A stretch of 64,000 nt of DNA from Methanobacterium_B sp963703015 (GTDB lineage: Archaea > Methanobacteriota > Methanobacteria > Methanobacteriales > Methanobacteriaceae): positions 1,054,001 to 1,118,000 of the forward strand of contig OY969779.1 in the NCBI GenBank assembly GCA_963703015.1, in the 5' to 3' direction. Shown piece after piece: positions 27,578-39,282 of the stretch (within the stretch, counting starts at the first letter, position 1; every line of letters begins with the position of its first letter). A program made the translations under genes and the position numbers. The notes below the pieces were generated by a model. The model did no database searches, was not told the DNA's origin, and was given only the letters and a program-made list of their open reading frames with translations.

Positions 27578-27662
27578 CGCCGAGACTGGGATTTGAACCC
27601 AGGTGGAGTCAAACTCCACAGGATCTCAAGTCCTGCGCCTTCCCTGGCTAGGCTATCTCGGC
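27578..27662 (-). tRNA. tRNA-Ser (anticodon UGA)
   Basis: The 85 bases fold as a class II tRNA: acceptor GCCGAGA/TCTCGGC, a long variable arm (TGGAG/CTCCA), anticodon stem CAGGA/TCCTG with loop CTTGAGA, so the anticodon is UGA. Discriminator base G fits archaeal serine tRNA. A leucine GAG reading would need a mismatched stem and is rejected. CCA is not encoded. It lies 29 bases downstream of rps10 on the same strand and is probably cut out of the same transcript. Confidence 0.93.
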
Positions 27663-27691
27663 TAGTATATATAAAAAAGGATTAAGCTATA

Positions 27692-28000
27692 TTAGCTTTT
27701 TAATTCAATTTCTATACTCACATTGTCGGGTACATTAACTTTCATTACCTGACGCATTGCACGCTCATCAGCTTCAATTCCAACAAGTCTTTTATGAATC
27801 CTAAGCTCCCATTTTTCCCATGTAGCTTTTCCCTCTCCATCCGGGGATTTACGGGTTGGTACAACGAGCTTCTTTGTTGGCAGTGGTATTGGGCCTGATA
27901 AGTCCACACCTGTTCTCTCTGCTATTCTTTTAAGCTGATCACATACATATGCAAGTTTTTCTGGGTCTGTACCTGTGAGTTTTATTCTGGCTTTGTGCAT
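27692..28000 (-). CDS. rps10: Ribosomal protein uS10
   Basis: Small-subunit head protein. The 102 residues carry the family blocks KARIKLTGTDPEKLAYVCDQ, GVDLSGPIPLPTKK and KWELRIHKRLVGIEADERAM. It is the last protein gene of the rps12-rps7-fusA-tuf-rps10 operon, the classic archaeal str-type order, and is followed by tRNA-Ser. Confidence 0.98.
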   Translation of the reverse strand: MHKARIKLTGTDPEKLAYVCDQLKRIAERTGVDLSGPIPLPTKKLVVPTRKSPDGEGKATWEKWELRIHKRLVGIEADERAMRQVMKVNVPDNVSIEIELKS

Positions 28001-28059
28001 TCCAATCCTCCATAAAAATAAAAAGAAGGTTTAAATCACCTTCAGTTATAGTTTCTTAC

Positions 28060-29301
28060 TTATTTAGCTGGTACAATGTCAATACACATTCCAGCTGCAA
28101 CTGTTTGTCCCATATCCCTTATGGCGAATCTTCCCATGTGAGGAATTTCTTTAATCTTTTCGATTACCATAGGTTTTGTAGGTCTGACTACAACAAATGC
28201 TGCGTCACCTGTTTTAAGGAAATCTGGGTTTTCTTCTTTTGTCTGACCTGTTGCTGGGTCTAATTTCTTCTGTAGTTCCATGAAGGTACATGCAACCTGT
28301 GCTGTGTGACAGTGGAATACAGGTGTGTATCCGACGGTGATAACTCCAGGGTGCTGTAAAACAACTATCTGAGCAGTGAATTCTTTTGCAACTGTTGGAG
28401 CATTGTTGGTGTGTCCAGCTACATCTCCTCTTCTGATATCGTTTTTACCTACACCTCTTACGTTGAAACCTACGTTGTCACCAGGTTCTGCTTGGTCAAG
28501 CATTTCGTGGTGCATCTCGATAGTTTTAACTTCTCCACTGGATCCTGGAGGTTCGAATATAACATTGTCACCCTTCTTCATTATTCCAGTTTCTACCCTT
28601 CCCACTGGTACTGTTCCCACACCAGTGATGGAGTAAACATCCTGAATAGGTACCCTTAAAGGTAATTCTGTTGGTTTTTCAGGTGCTTTGAGTTCTGCTA
28701 ATGATTCAACAAGGGCTGGTCCTTTGTACCATGGTGTGTTTTCGGATTTCGTGGTGATGTTGTCACCCTGGAAAGCGGAAATTGGTATGAAGTGGATATC
28801 GCTTGGTTTGTAAGCAACTGTTTTAATTAAAGCAGATACTTCTTCTTTGAGTTCGTTGAATTTTGCTTCATCGTATTTAACAAGGTCCATTTTGTTGATT
28901 GCAATGATTAACTGGTTGATACCTAGTGTTCTTGCAAGGAAAGCGTGTTCCTTGGTCTGAGGCATTACACCGTCGTCAATTGCAACTACTAATACAGCTG
29001 CATCTGCTTGGGATGCACCTGTGATCATGTTCTTAACGAAATCCCTGTGACCGGGACAGTCCACAATTGTGAATTCGTATTTTGGAGTTTCGAATTTTGC
29101 GTGAGCAAGGTCGATTGTAACTCCTCTTTCTCTTTCTTCTTGGAGCTTGTCCATGACGAATCTGAACTTGTTCTCACCGTCTGAGAGCTGCTGTTCAGCG
29201 ATAGCTCCTGACTGTAATAAGATGTGTCCTACAAGTGTTGATTTTCCATGGTCTACGTGTCCAATAAACGCTAAGTTCATATGTTCTTTTTGTTTAGCCA
29301 T
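28060..29301 (-). CDS. tuf: Elongation factor 1-alpha
   Basis: GTPase that brings aminoacyl-tRNA to the ribosome. G motifs: GHVDHGKST near residue 14, DCPGH and NKMD. The second and third domains follow, with VGRVETGIMKKGD. Length 413 from the chosen start. An in-frame ATG 15 bases further upstream overlaps the GGAGGA ribosome binding site, so the start MAKQKEHMNLAF at 29301 is right. It lies about 50 bases after fusA. Confidence 0.98.
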   Translation of the reverse strand: MAKQKEHMNLAFIGHVDHGKSTLVGHILLQSGAIAEQQLSDGENKFRFVMDKLQEERERGVTIDLAHAKFETPKYEFTIVDCPGHRDFVKNMITGASQADAAVLVVAIDDGVMPQTKEHAFLARTLGINQLIIAINKMDLVKYDEAKFNELKEEVSALIKTVAYKPSDIHFIPISAFQGDNITTKSENTPWYKGPALVESLAELKAPEKPTELPLRVPIQDVYSITGVGTVPVGRVETGIMKKGDNVIFEPPGSSGEVKTIEMHHEMLDQAEPGDNVGFNVRGVGKNDIRRGDVAGHTNNAPTVAKEFTAQIVVLQHPGVITVGYTPVFHCHTAQVACTFMELQKKLDPATGQTKEENPDFLKTGDAAFVVVRPTKPMVIEKIKEIPHMGRFAIRDMGQTVAAGMCIDIVPAK

Positions 29302-29353
29302 AAAATATTCCTCCATTTAACATTTGTGTAAATTTATTAGATTTATACTCTGA

Positions 29354-31540
29354 TCAGCCTATGTAATGATCTGGTCCGTAAGGTTCTGGGTTTAATCCTT
29401 TCCTCTGTCTGATCTCTTTTATGATGGTTTTCTGAAGTTCGTTAGGCAATCTTACAAAGCCTGCACTTTCAGTTGACCAGAGACACCGGCCTTCAGCAGC
29501 AGATCTTATGTCTCCTGCAAATCCAAACATTTCAGCTACGGGAACGGTTGATTCGATTGTTGCCATGTCTCCTTCTTGTGACATGTCCACGATCTGTCCT
29601 CTCCTGTTCTGGATTTCCCTAGTTGCTGCACCCATATAGTCTTGTGGAACGTTGATAAATACTTTTTGTATAGGTTCCATTAACATTGGTTGAGCTAACA
29701 TAATTGAGCCGTAAACTGCCTTCCTTATTGCAGGCAATACCTGAGCAGGACCTCTGTGAACTGCATCTTCGTGAATTTTAGCGTCTTTAAGTGATATTTT
29801 AAGTCCCATAACCTTTTCTCTGGCTATTGGACCATCGTCAAGTGCGCTTTCAAATCCTTCCAAGAGAAGTTCTTTGATCTCATCCAGGTACTGTATACCA
29901 CGAGTCATGTTGATGAATACAGATCTCTTGTAAACATCCCAGACCTTTTTGGATTCGTCTTTGGTAAGTCCATAATCCACAAATTTTGTATCTTTACCCT
30001 TAACACGACCTTCCTTAATGGTACCATCTTGTATGGCTGCGAACAGTTCATCTGGAATAGGCTCGATGTCCAAGTAGTATCTGTTATGTTTGTTAGGTGA
30101 TTTTCCTTCGACGTTTGTTGCTTTTCCACCAATGGTTTCCCTGTAAACAACAATCGGAGCTGAAGTTTCTATTTCTACACCTTTTTCATCGATACGGTAG
30201 GTTATGATCTCGAGGTGAAGTTCTCCCATACCAGATATGAGGTGTTCTCCTGTTTCTTCGTTGATCTCAACCCTCACAGTAGGGTCTTCCTTACCAACCT
30301 GTCTTAAAACTTCTATGAGTTTTGGAAGGTCTTTGGTGTTTTTGGCTTCAACAGCAACAGTAACCACAGGTTCAGAAATGTGTTCAATACCTTCGAATGG
30401 TGCGATTTGGGTACCGTAATTTGTAACTGTTTCACCAGCCATTGCATTTCTTGCACCGGTTATTGCAACTATGTTTCCTGCAGGAACCTTATCAGTGTTG
30501 ATACGTTCTGGCCCCATATACACTCCTACCTGTTGTGTTCTGGCTTTACCATGAGAACCTACGAAGTATATTTCGGTTCCTTTCTCAATGGTTCCACCGT
30601 AAACCCTACCAGTTGCAATTTCACCAGCGTGTTTATCAATACTCACGTTTGTGATCATCACTGCGAGTGGTGAGTCAGGATCTGTGTTGATCATACCCTG
30701 TCCTTCGACAGATTCTATGTCTCCGTTCCAGATGCTTGGAACCCTGTATCTCTGGGATATATCAGGACTTGGAAGATGATCCACAACCATACCAAGGAGT
30801 ACATCATGTATAGGAACTTTATCTGCTAGATCCTTTTGTTTGTCATCCCTACATGCTTCACGTATATCATTAAATGTTATACCTGTTTTCTGCATCATAG
30901 GCACGTTTATAGCCCAGTTGTGGTATGCTGAACCAAATGCTACACTTCCATCATCTACACGTGCAAGCCATTCTTTTTTGAACTCTTCAGGAGCCATGTT
31001 CTTTATGAGCTTGTTTGCGCTTGCTATGATCTTGAGGAACCTGTTTTGTAATTCGTCTCCTTCGAGTTTAAGCTCGTTTATCAGACGATCTACTTTGTTT
31101 ATAAAGAGTACTGGACGAACATTTTCTTTAAGAGCCTGTCTTAACACAGTTTCTGTCTGTGGCATAATACCTTCAACTGCACAGACAACTACAACTGCAC
31201 CATCAACTGCTCTCATAGCCCTTGTGACATCCCCACCAAAGTCAACGTGACCTGGTGTGTCTATAAGGTTTATGAGGTAGTCTTCATCCTTGTACTTGTG
31301 AACCATTGAAACGTTTGCAGCATCAATGGTAATACCTCTTGCCTGTTCCTGTTCATCAAAATCTAGAAATCGCTGATCTCCAGCAAGTTCAGAAGATATC
31401 ATACCTGCACCTGCAAGTAAGTTATCTGAAAGTGTGGTTTTACCGTGGTCAATGTGTGCCACAATACCGATGTTCCTAATATATTTAGGAGTGTACATCA
31501 GTTCCTTAATCTTATTAATCATTTTAGTACGTCTACTCAC
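29354..31540 (-). CDS. fusA: Elongation factor 2
   Basis: Translocation GTPase. AHIDHGKTT (near residue 28), DTPGH and NKVD form the GTP site. In domain IV, EDAVHRGPAQVLPA contains the histidine that is converted to diphthamide in archaea. Length 728 is typical. The frame extends three codons upstream, but AGGTGA lies 5 bases before the GTG at 31540, giving MSRRTKMINKIKELMY, the common archaeal start. Confidence 0.98.
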   Translation of the reverse strand: MSRRTKMINKIKELMYTPKYIRNIGIVAHIDHGKTTLSDNLLAGAGMISSELAGDQRFLDFDEQEQARGITIDAANVSMVHKYKDEDYLINLIDTPGHVDFGGDVTRAMRAVDGAVVVVCAVEGIMPQTETVLRQALKENVRPVLFINKVDRLINELKLEGDELQNRFLKIIASANKLIKNMAPEEFKKEWLARVDDGSVAFGSAYHNWAINVPMMQKTGITFNDIREACRDDKQKDLADKVPIHDVLLGMVVDHLPSPDISQRYRVPSIWNGDIESVEGQGMINTDPDSPLAVMITNVSIDKHAGEIATGRVYGGTIEKGTEIYFVGSHGKARTQQVGVYMGPERINTDKVPAGNIVAITGARNAMAGETVTNYGTQIAPFEGIEHISEPVVTVAVEAKNTKDLPKLIEVLRQVGKEDPTVRVEINEETGEHLISGMGELHLEIITYRIDEKGVEIETSAPIVVYRETIGGKATNVEGKSPNKHNRYYLDIEPIPDELFAAIQDGTIKEGRVKGKDTKFVDYGLTKDESKKVWDVYKRSVFINMTRGIQYLDEIKELLLEGFESALDDGPIAREKVMGLKISLKDAKIHEDAVHRGPAQVLPAIRKAVYGSIMLAQPMLMEPIQKVFINVPQDYMGAATREIQNRRGQIVDMSQEGDMATIESTVPVAEMFGFAGDIRSAAEGRCLWSTESAGFVRLPNELQKTIIKEIRQRKGLNPEPYGPDHYIG

Positions 31541-31570
31541 CAAAATCACCTATATTTATAATCATTAAAC

Positions 31571-32134
31571 TTAGTGGGCAGATCTTGCAATCCTTTCTTT
31601 TTCTTCCTTCTTACCAATTGCAAAGCTTCTTGTATCGTACTCTGCAGCGTAAAGAAGTTCGTCGGCAAGACATTCCTCTACAGATCGTTTCCTTTTGAAT
31701 GAGGATTGTAGAGCGCCTCTTGTTAAGAATCCAACAGCTAAATCTACCCTTCTTTGAGGTGCTATATCGACTGCTACTTGGTATCCAATTCCACCATACT
31801 TAATTCTGGTTGTTTCTTCCCTTGGAGCTGTGTTTTCTACTGCTTTAACTAAAACCTGTATAGGGTTTTGCTTGGACCTCTGATTTATGATGTCCAGTGC
31901 TCCTTTAACTATGCTGTAGGACTTGTTCTTTTTACCGGAATTTCTTTGGGTTCTCATGATCTTATTCATGAGCCTTTCAACAATGGAAACCTTCGATTTT
32001 GCGAACTGTCTTTTAACATGCCTTCCCAAGGTGTGCGGAACCAGAATTTCGTCGAGGCAGATGTAATTTACAAGACCTAAGTCTTCCACCTTCACCTCTT
32101 CTAATTCCCATTTATCAAAAACCTTAAAACTCAT
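31571..32134 (-). CDS. rps7: Ribosomal protein uS7
   Basis: Small-subunit head protein that nucleates 16S rRNA 3'-domain assembly. The 187 residues have the blocks GRHVKRQFAKSKVSIVERLM, NTAPREETTRIKYGGIGYQV and ALQSSFKRKRSVEECLADEL. It lies 15 bases after rps12 and 30 bases before fusA in the same operon. Confidence 0.98.
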   Translation of the reverse strand: MSFKVFDKWELEEVKVEDLGLVNYICLDEILVPHTLGRHVKRQFAKSKVSIVERLMNKIMRTQRNSGKKNKSYSIVKGALDIINQRSKQNPIQVLVKAVENTAPREETTRIKYGGIGYQVAVDIAPQRRVDLAVGFLTRGALQSSFKRKRSVEECLADELLYAAEYDTRSFAIGKKEEKERIARSAH

Positions 32135-32149
32135 TAAATTACCTCACTT

Positions 32150-32575
32150 TTATCTTACTGGCTTTTCAATCTTACCAATAACCATCTGTTGTAAAGATAC
32201 GTTGTTAACCTTTGTAACCTTCCATCTTACTCCAGGTATATCGCCCATGGACCTTCCTGAAGGTCCTCCGATTCCCTCGATCATGACTTCATCGTGTTCA
32301 TCGATGAATCCGATCGCACCGTCACCAGGAGCGAAGGCTGTTAATTGTTTACCATTTTTTATAAGTTGTACACGTACACATTTCCTTATGGCAGAGTTTG
32401 GCTGTTTTGCTTCCACACCAACCTTTTCAATAACGATTCCCCTAGCTTGAGGAGCGCCTTCCAATGGATCTGCTTTAACGTCTAATCTTAAAGCTTTCCT
32501 TTTATATTCAACATCCTTCCATCTGAAGTTCTGTCTATTCTTTTTAAGCTTTTTTGCTGCGAAAAGTCCCGGCAA
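32150..32575 (-). CDS. rps12: Ribosomal protein uS12
   Basis: Decoding-centre protein. The 141 residues include LEGAPQARGIVIEKVGVEAK, KQPNSAIRKCVRVQLIKNGK and the GPSGRSMGDIPGVRWKV loop. The start is TTG with AAGGAGG upstream. It heads the rps12-rps7-fusA-tuf-rps10 group. A 152-base gap separates it from nusA, enough for an internal promoter. Confidence 0.97.
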   Translation of the reverse strand: MPGLFAAKKLKKNRQNFRWKDVEYKRKALRLDVKADPLEGAPQARGIVIEKVGVEAKQPNSAIRKCVRVQLIKNGKQLTAFAPGDGAIGFIDEHDEVMIEGIGGPSGRSMGDIPGVRWKVTKVNNVSLQQMVIGKIEKPVR

Positions 32576-32727
32576 ATGAAATTCCTCCTTGTAAAATTAC
32601 CATTTTAATCAAAGTTATCAGATTAATATTCAATTGAATTATTTAATAATAGTTACATTCGAAGTCACGAGTAATAATTTATTATTTGAACAATATGAAT
32701 TTGAATCTGTTTTTCTTCGTTCTTCTG

Positions 32728-33159
32728 TTATTTTATTATAATGTTATTTATATTATGCTGCCTCTTGGCTAACAGTCTGGCCCTTTCAATATTTTGACCA
32801 GCTTTACCAATGGCAGTTCTTTTGTTCCGTGAATCAGCTTCAATTGTGGCAATTTTTTCTCCATTTTCTTTTTGGAGAATTCTAATGCTTCTGAGCTTAG
32901 CGGGAGCCATTAGATTGGTGATAAACTCGACAGGATCGTCTGAGTGTTCTATTACCTCAACCCCTTTATCCACTGTTTTTTGAACTTTAGTTACAGTACT
33001 TCCTCTTTTTCCAATGGCAAGTCCCATATCTCCCTTTTTTACAAGAAAAGTTAATTTGCCATTTTCTTCATCAACTAAAAGATCTTTAACCATTGCACCT
33101 GTCATACTTTCAAACAGGGCTATGTATCTTATTTCGTTGGTTGAAAATTTAACTGTCAC
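32728..33159 (-). CDS. nusA: Archaeal NusA-like transcription factor
   Basis: The 143 residues correspond to the two KH domains of bacterial NusA without its N-terminal polymerase-binding and S1 parts, as in all archaea. KH loops are GLAIGKRGSTVTKVQK (about 52-67) and KRTAIGKAGQNIERARLLAK (about 113-132). It starts with GTG, 5 bases after rpl30e. The position between RNA polymerase and ribosomal genes is conserved in archaea. Confidence 0.93.
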   Translation of the reverse strand: MTVKFSTNEIRYIALFESMTGAMVKDLLVDEENGKLTFLVKKGDMGLAIGKRGSTVTKVQKTVDKGVEVIEHSDDPVEFITNLMAPAKLRSIRILQKENGEKIATIEADSRNKRTAIGKAGQNIERARLLAKRQHNINNIIIK

Positions 33160-33164
33160 AGAAA

Positions 33165-33461
33165 CTACCCCATGATCTCTAATATTGTTGAGTCACCAGG
33201 ATCCTGAATAATTAATGTTGCAACTGTGAATGGTTTACCACATACTGATCCTAGATCAACACTTGTACCATCGTAGGTGTATACGGTAACTTCTGATAAT
33301 TTTGAGTATTGTTCCACATCTTCCCTGATATCTTCAGGACAGTTGCGAGCAATTATAACTAGCTTACCCTTTCCAAGCTTAAGCTCTTGAATTGATTTAT
33401 CAGATCCTAGTGTGACATTACCTGTATCTACAGCAACTCGAATTCCTCTATCTATATCCAT
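33165..33461 (-). CDS. rpl30e: Ribosomal protein eL30
   Basis: An archaeal/eukaryotic large-subunit protein of the L7Ae-like fold. The 98 residues include VDTGNVTLGSDKSIQELKLG and KLVIIARNCPEDIREDVEQY. GGAGG is 6 bases before the ATG. It lies 10 bases after rpoA2 in the same operon. Confidence 0.96.
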   Translation of the reverse strand: MDIDRGIRVAVDTGNVTLGSDKSIQELKLGKGKLVIIARNCPEDIREDVEQYSKLSEVTVYTYDGTSVDLGSVCGKPFTVATLIIQDPGDSTILEIMG

Positions 33462-33471
33462 CTACTGCCTC

Positions 33472-34626
33472 CTATTTCTTGTCTTTCATAACGACACCAA
33501 CAGACCCTGTTCCCAGTGGTATTGGTTGTCCAATAATTATGTTCTCAATTATACCAGTCAAGTGATCTACTTCTCCACGTATACTGGCTCTTAATAGATG
33601 TTTACCAGTTTCTTCAAAAGAAGCCCTCGCAAGAACACTGGCCTTTTCACCACTAATACCATGTCTTCCAATGGATTTAACTTTACCATCGGCAGTCATC
33701 ATATCTGCAACTAGCATAATGTGTCTTACATCAACTGTAAGTCCTTGTTCTTCCATTGTACTTTGTGCTTCATGTATGATAGCATTTCGTGCAGCCTCTA
33801 CTCCTAGAACCTTCTCTACTTCGTGTATGTCGTTAGTGCTTGTTCTTGTTTTATTGACGCCCTCCATTTTGAGGACTGCTCCAAGGTTTGATCCTTCAGT
33901 ATGTATAGCCCATTCTGGACCTTCTTTCCTGATAACGACCTTTCCAATATTCTTTACACCACTTATCTGGAGATCGCGGACCTTATCGGCTAAAAGTCTT
34001 AATTCTCTAATTGCATGTTTAGGATCAGAAATCGTAGGTTCAAAACTGAGTAGGTTCTTATCTATATCTACCTTCTTAAAAGCTTTTTCAATCTTGGCTA
34101 TGATCTCATCATAATCAAGTCTTTTATCAGCAATCTTTTCCTCGTCGATCTCGATGGACAAATTCATATTGGCGTAATTCACATTGAAATCCTTCAAAAT
34201 ATCGTTAAGAATAATTTTACCGATACGGTTAGCGATTCGCCTCACGAATTCTTCGTCTGCACTGTACTCTTCATCGAAGTATATTCCCATTGTTGGTGTT
34301 GATATTTTCTTTCTTGCATCAACAATTTCAATGAGACGTGGAAGTCCTAATGTAACGTTCAGTTCTGCAACCCCTGCATAGTGAAAAGTACGCATTGTCA
34401 TCTGTGTACCTGGTTCTCCAACAGACTGAGCTGCTACAGTACCTACAGCTTCTCCATTCTCCACACCTGCACGCTGGTTTGCCTTTTTAATTTCCTTGAC
34501 AAGTTCATCCAACTCCTTGTCATTTAAATTGTGTCTTTCGGCTGCCTCTGCTATTTCCTGAATAAGTTTTTCAGGAAACTTGGTTCTTTTTTTCTTAACA
34601 ACCTTTTCTACCTTTTCAATATCCAC
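33472..34626 (-). CDS. rpo1C: RNA polymerase subunit A'' (Rpo1C)
   Basis: C-terminal part of the largest polymerase subunit, split from A' as in archaea generally. The 384 residues include VGTVAAQSVGEPGTQMTMRT (start of the trigger-loop region, near residue 62), FHYAGVAELNVTLGLPRLIE and, near the end, DVRHIMLVADMMTADGKVKS. The start is GTG with AGGTGG upstream. It follows rpo1N by 67 bases. Confidence 0.98.
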   Translation of the reverse strand: MDIEKVEKVVKKKRTKFPEKLIQEIAEAAERHNLNDKELDELVKEIKKANQRAGVENGEAVGTVAAQSVGEPGTQMTMRTFHYAGVAELNVTLGLPRLIEIVDARKKISTPTMGIYFDEEYSADEEFVRRIANRIGKIILNDILKDFNVNYANMNLSIEIDEEKIADKRLDYDEIIAKIEKAFKKVDIDKNLLSFEPTISDPKHAIRELRLLADKVRDLQISGVKNIGKVVIRKEGPEWAIHTEGSNLGAVLKMEGVNKTRTSTNDIHEVEKVLGVEAARNAIIHEAQSTMEEQGLTVDVRHIMLVADMMTADGKVKSIGRHGISGEKASVLARASFEETGKHLLRASIRGEVDHLTGIIENIIIGQPIPLGTGSVGVVMKDKK

Positions 34627-34693
34627 AAAACCACCTGATCATGTTCCCATAATGATCTCAAAAAAATTTTTGGAGATCATTTATTTGGGGATT

Positions 34694-37315
<2,622 letters not shown>

Positions 37316-37380
37316 TCTCTCCTTAAAAATATTATTTGCTTCACGTAGCTGAACAGCCTCAAATCAGCTTTTTATTCACC

Positions 37381-39192
37381 CTATGCTTTGTCCTCAAGAA
37401 CCAATTTAGGGAATATACAAAGGCTCTTTAGTTCGTCGAGTAAAAGTTTGAATGCGTATGAAATCTCAACTGGGAAAGTTTCTGATTCTCCACAGATAGC
37501 ACAGTATTTCTTATCTCGTATCCTGTCGTATATGGCTATCATACCACAATCTTGGCATACAAGGGCTTCATATTTATCCGATTCATCCAATAGCCTTTCC
37601 TTAAGTGCTAATGCCGCACCATGTGCAATGAGACAATCCCTTTCCATCTCACCAAATCTTAATCCACCTTCTCTTGCCCTACCTTCTGTAGGTTGCCTTG
37701 TTAAAACCTGTACAGGACCTCTGGATCTTGCATATACTTTGTCTGCTGTCATGTGGTGCAGTTTCTGGTAGAATGCTACTCCAACAAATATTTCAGCTTC
37801 AATTCTTTCACCAGTTATTCCATTGTATAGAGATTCACGACCAGCAGTTTCGAAACCATTCTGTTTGAGTAGTTCCATGATTTCTGCTTCCTGTTTACCT
37901 CCAAATGGAGTACCATCCATCCGTTTACCTTCCATGGTTCCGGCTTTACCTGCAAGCATCTCTATAACTTGACCCACAGACATCCTTGAAGGAATTGCGT
38001 GTGGATTTATTATGAGATCTGGTACGACTCCAACTTCTGTAAATGGCATATTTTCCTGGGAAACTATGAGTCCAACAACTCCCTTCTGACCGTGCCTTGA
38101 TGCGAATTTATCACCAAACTCAGGTTGTCTTTGATCCCTGACCCTTATCTTAGCCAGTTTACTTCCTTCAACTGTTTCAGTCAAAAGAACTGCATCAACA
38201 ACACCGTGTTCACCGTGTCTCACTGTTACAGATGTTTCTCTTCTTCTCTCTGCAACTGTTCCGAATTCGTCTATTTCTTCAAGGAATCTTGGAGGTGATG
38301 TTTTACCTATAAGAACATCTCCAGATTTGACCTCAACCTCGGGGTTGACTATTCCATCTTCATCAAGATGTCTGTAAACTTCCTCTGATCTGTAGCCCCT
38401 AACAATATTTTCTGGAACTTCAAACTTGTCTTCCTGTCCACCAGGGTAACGTCTTTCTGAAGCTTCGTAGGATCTGAAAAATGAGGATCTTGCAAGGCCC
38501 CTTTCAATGGATGCTTTGTTTAAAATTAGTGCATCTTCCATGTTGTAACCTTCGTACGACATAACCGCAACAACGAAGTTCTGTCCTGAAGGACGTTTAT
38601 CGTACTTGGTTGCATCCATACTTTTGGTTTTAACCAGTGGTACTTGTGGATGATGTAATAAATGAGCACGTGTATCAGTTCTCATGTTATAATTTGATAC
38701 GTAAAGACCAAGTGCTTGTTTGGTCATTCCTGCTTCCATGGTGTTCCTTGGAGAGGAGTTATGGTTTGCAAATGGAATGATACCTGCACAGATTCCCAAC
38801 ATTGTGGAGGGATCTATCTCCAAGTGGCTATGGTTCTCAGTTATGTCCTCTGGAAACATAGCAATGTAGGAGTTTTCTTCTTCCTCTGCATCCATGTATT
38901 CAATTATTCCCTGATTGATAAGACCTTCCCAATCTAATTCACCATCTTCAATCAGTTGTATGGTTTCTTCTGTGACTTTGGACTCTCCATTTTCAACTAC
39001 TATAAGTGGCCTTCTGGTTCGGCCTGGATCAGTGAATAAGAAAATTTCATCTGTCTCGTCATAGTAAGTTATATTCATTTCGGGAGATACTTCACCAGTT
39101 CTTCGTTTTTCCCTCATGGACCTAACAAATTCTTCTGGATCATCACTTGTCCCGATGATTTTGCCGTTAATATATATTTTGGATTTTTTCAC
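37381..39192 (-). CDS. rpo2C: RNA polymerase subunit B' (Rpo2C)
   Basis: C-terminal part of the second-largest subunit, which is split in methanogens. YNMEDALILNKASIERGLAR, the catalytic-area block KFASRHGQKGVVGLI and the zinc ribbon CQDCGMIAIYDRIRDKKYC near the C-terminus are all present. Length 603. The start is GTG. A 90-base gap separates it from rpo2N, longer than the other gaps in this operon. Confidence 0.98.
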   Translation of the reverse strand: MKKSKIYINGKIIGTSDDPEEFVRSMREKRRTGEVSPEMNITYYDETDEIFLFTDPGRTRRPLIVVENGESKVTEETIQLIEDGELDWEGLINQGIIEYMDAEEEENSYIAMFPEDITENHSHLEIDPSTMLGICAGIIPFANHNSSPRNTMEAGMTKQALGLYVSNYNMRTDTRAHLLHHPQVPLVKTKSMDATKYDKRPSGQNFVVAVMSYEGYNMEDALILNKASIERGLARSSFFRSYEASERRYPGGQEDKFEVPENIVRGYRSEEVYRHLDEDGIVNPEVEVKSGDVLIGKTSPPRFLEEIDEFGTVAERRRETSVTVRHGEHGVVDAVLLTETVEGSKLAKIRVRDQRQPEFGDKFASRHGQKGVVGLIVSQENMPFTEVGVVPDLIINPHAIPSRMSVGQVIEMLAGKAGTMEGKRMDGTPFGGKQEAEIMELLKQNGFETAGRESLYNGITGERIEAEIFVGVAFYQKLHHMTADKVYARSRGPVQVLTRQPTEGRAREGGLRFGEMERDCLIAHGAALALKERLLDESDKYEALVCQDCGMIAIYDRIRDKKYCAICGESETFPVEISYAFKLLLDELKSLCIFPKLVLEDKA

Positions 39193-39282
39193 GAGTTTGC
39201 CCCCATAAGGATTTTAGAGTTTGATACCCACTTTGACGTGTGAAACAAACCTCTATAAGAATTATCCTTTGGATATGTGGTT

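Noticed and set aside
27578..27662. tRNA-Leu(GAG) instead of tRNA-Ser
   Set aside because: It would require a mismatched anticodon stem, and discriminator G fits serine, not leucine.
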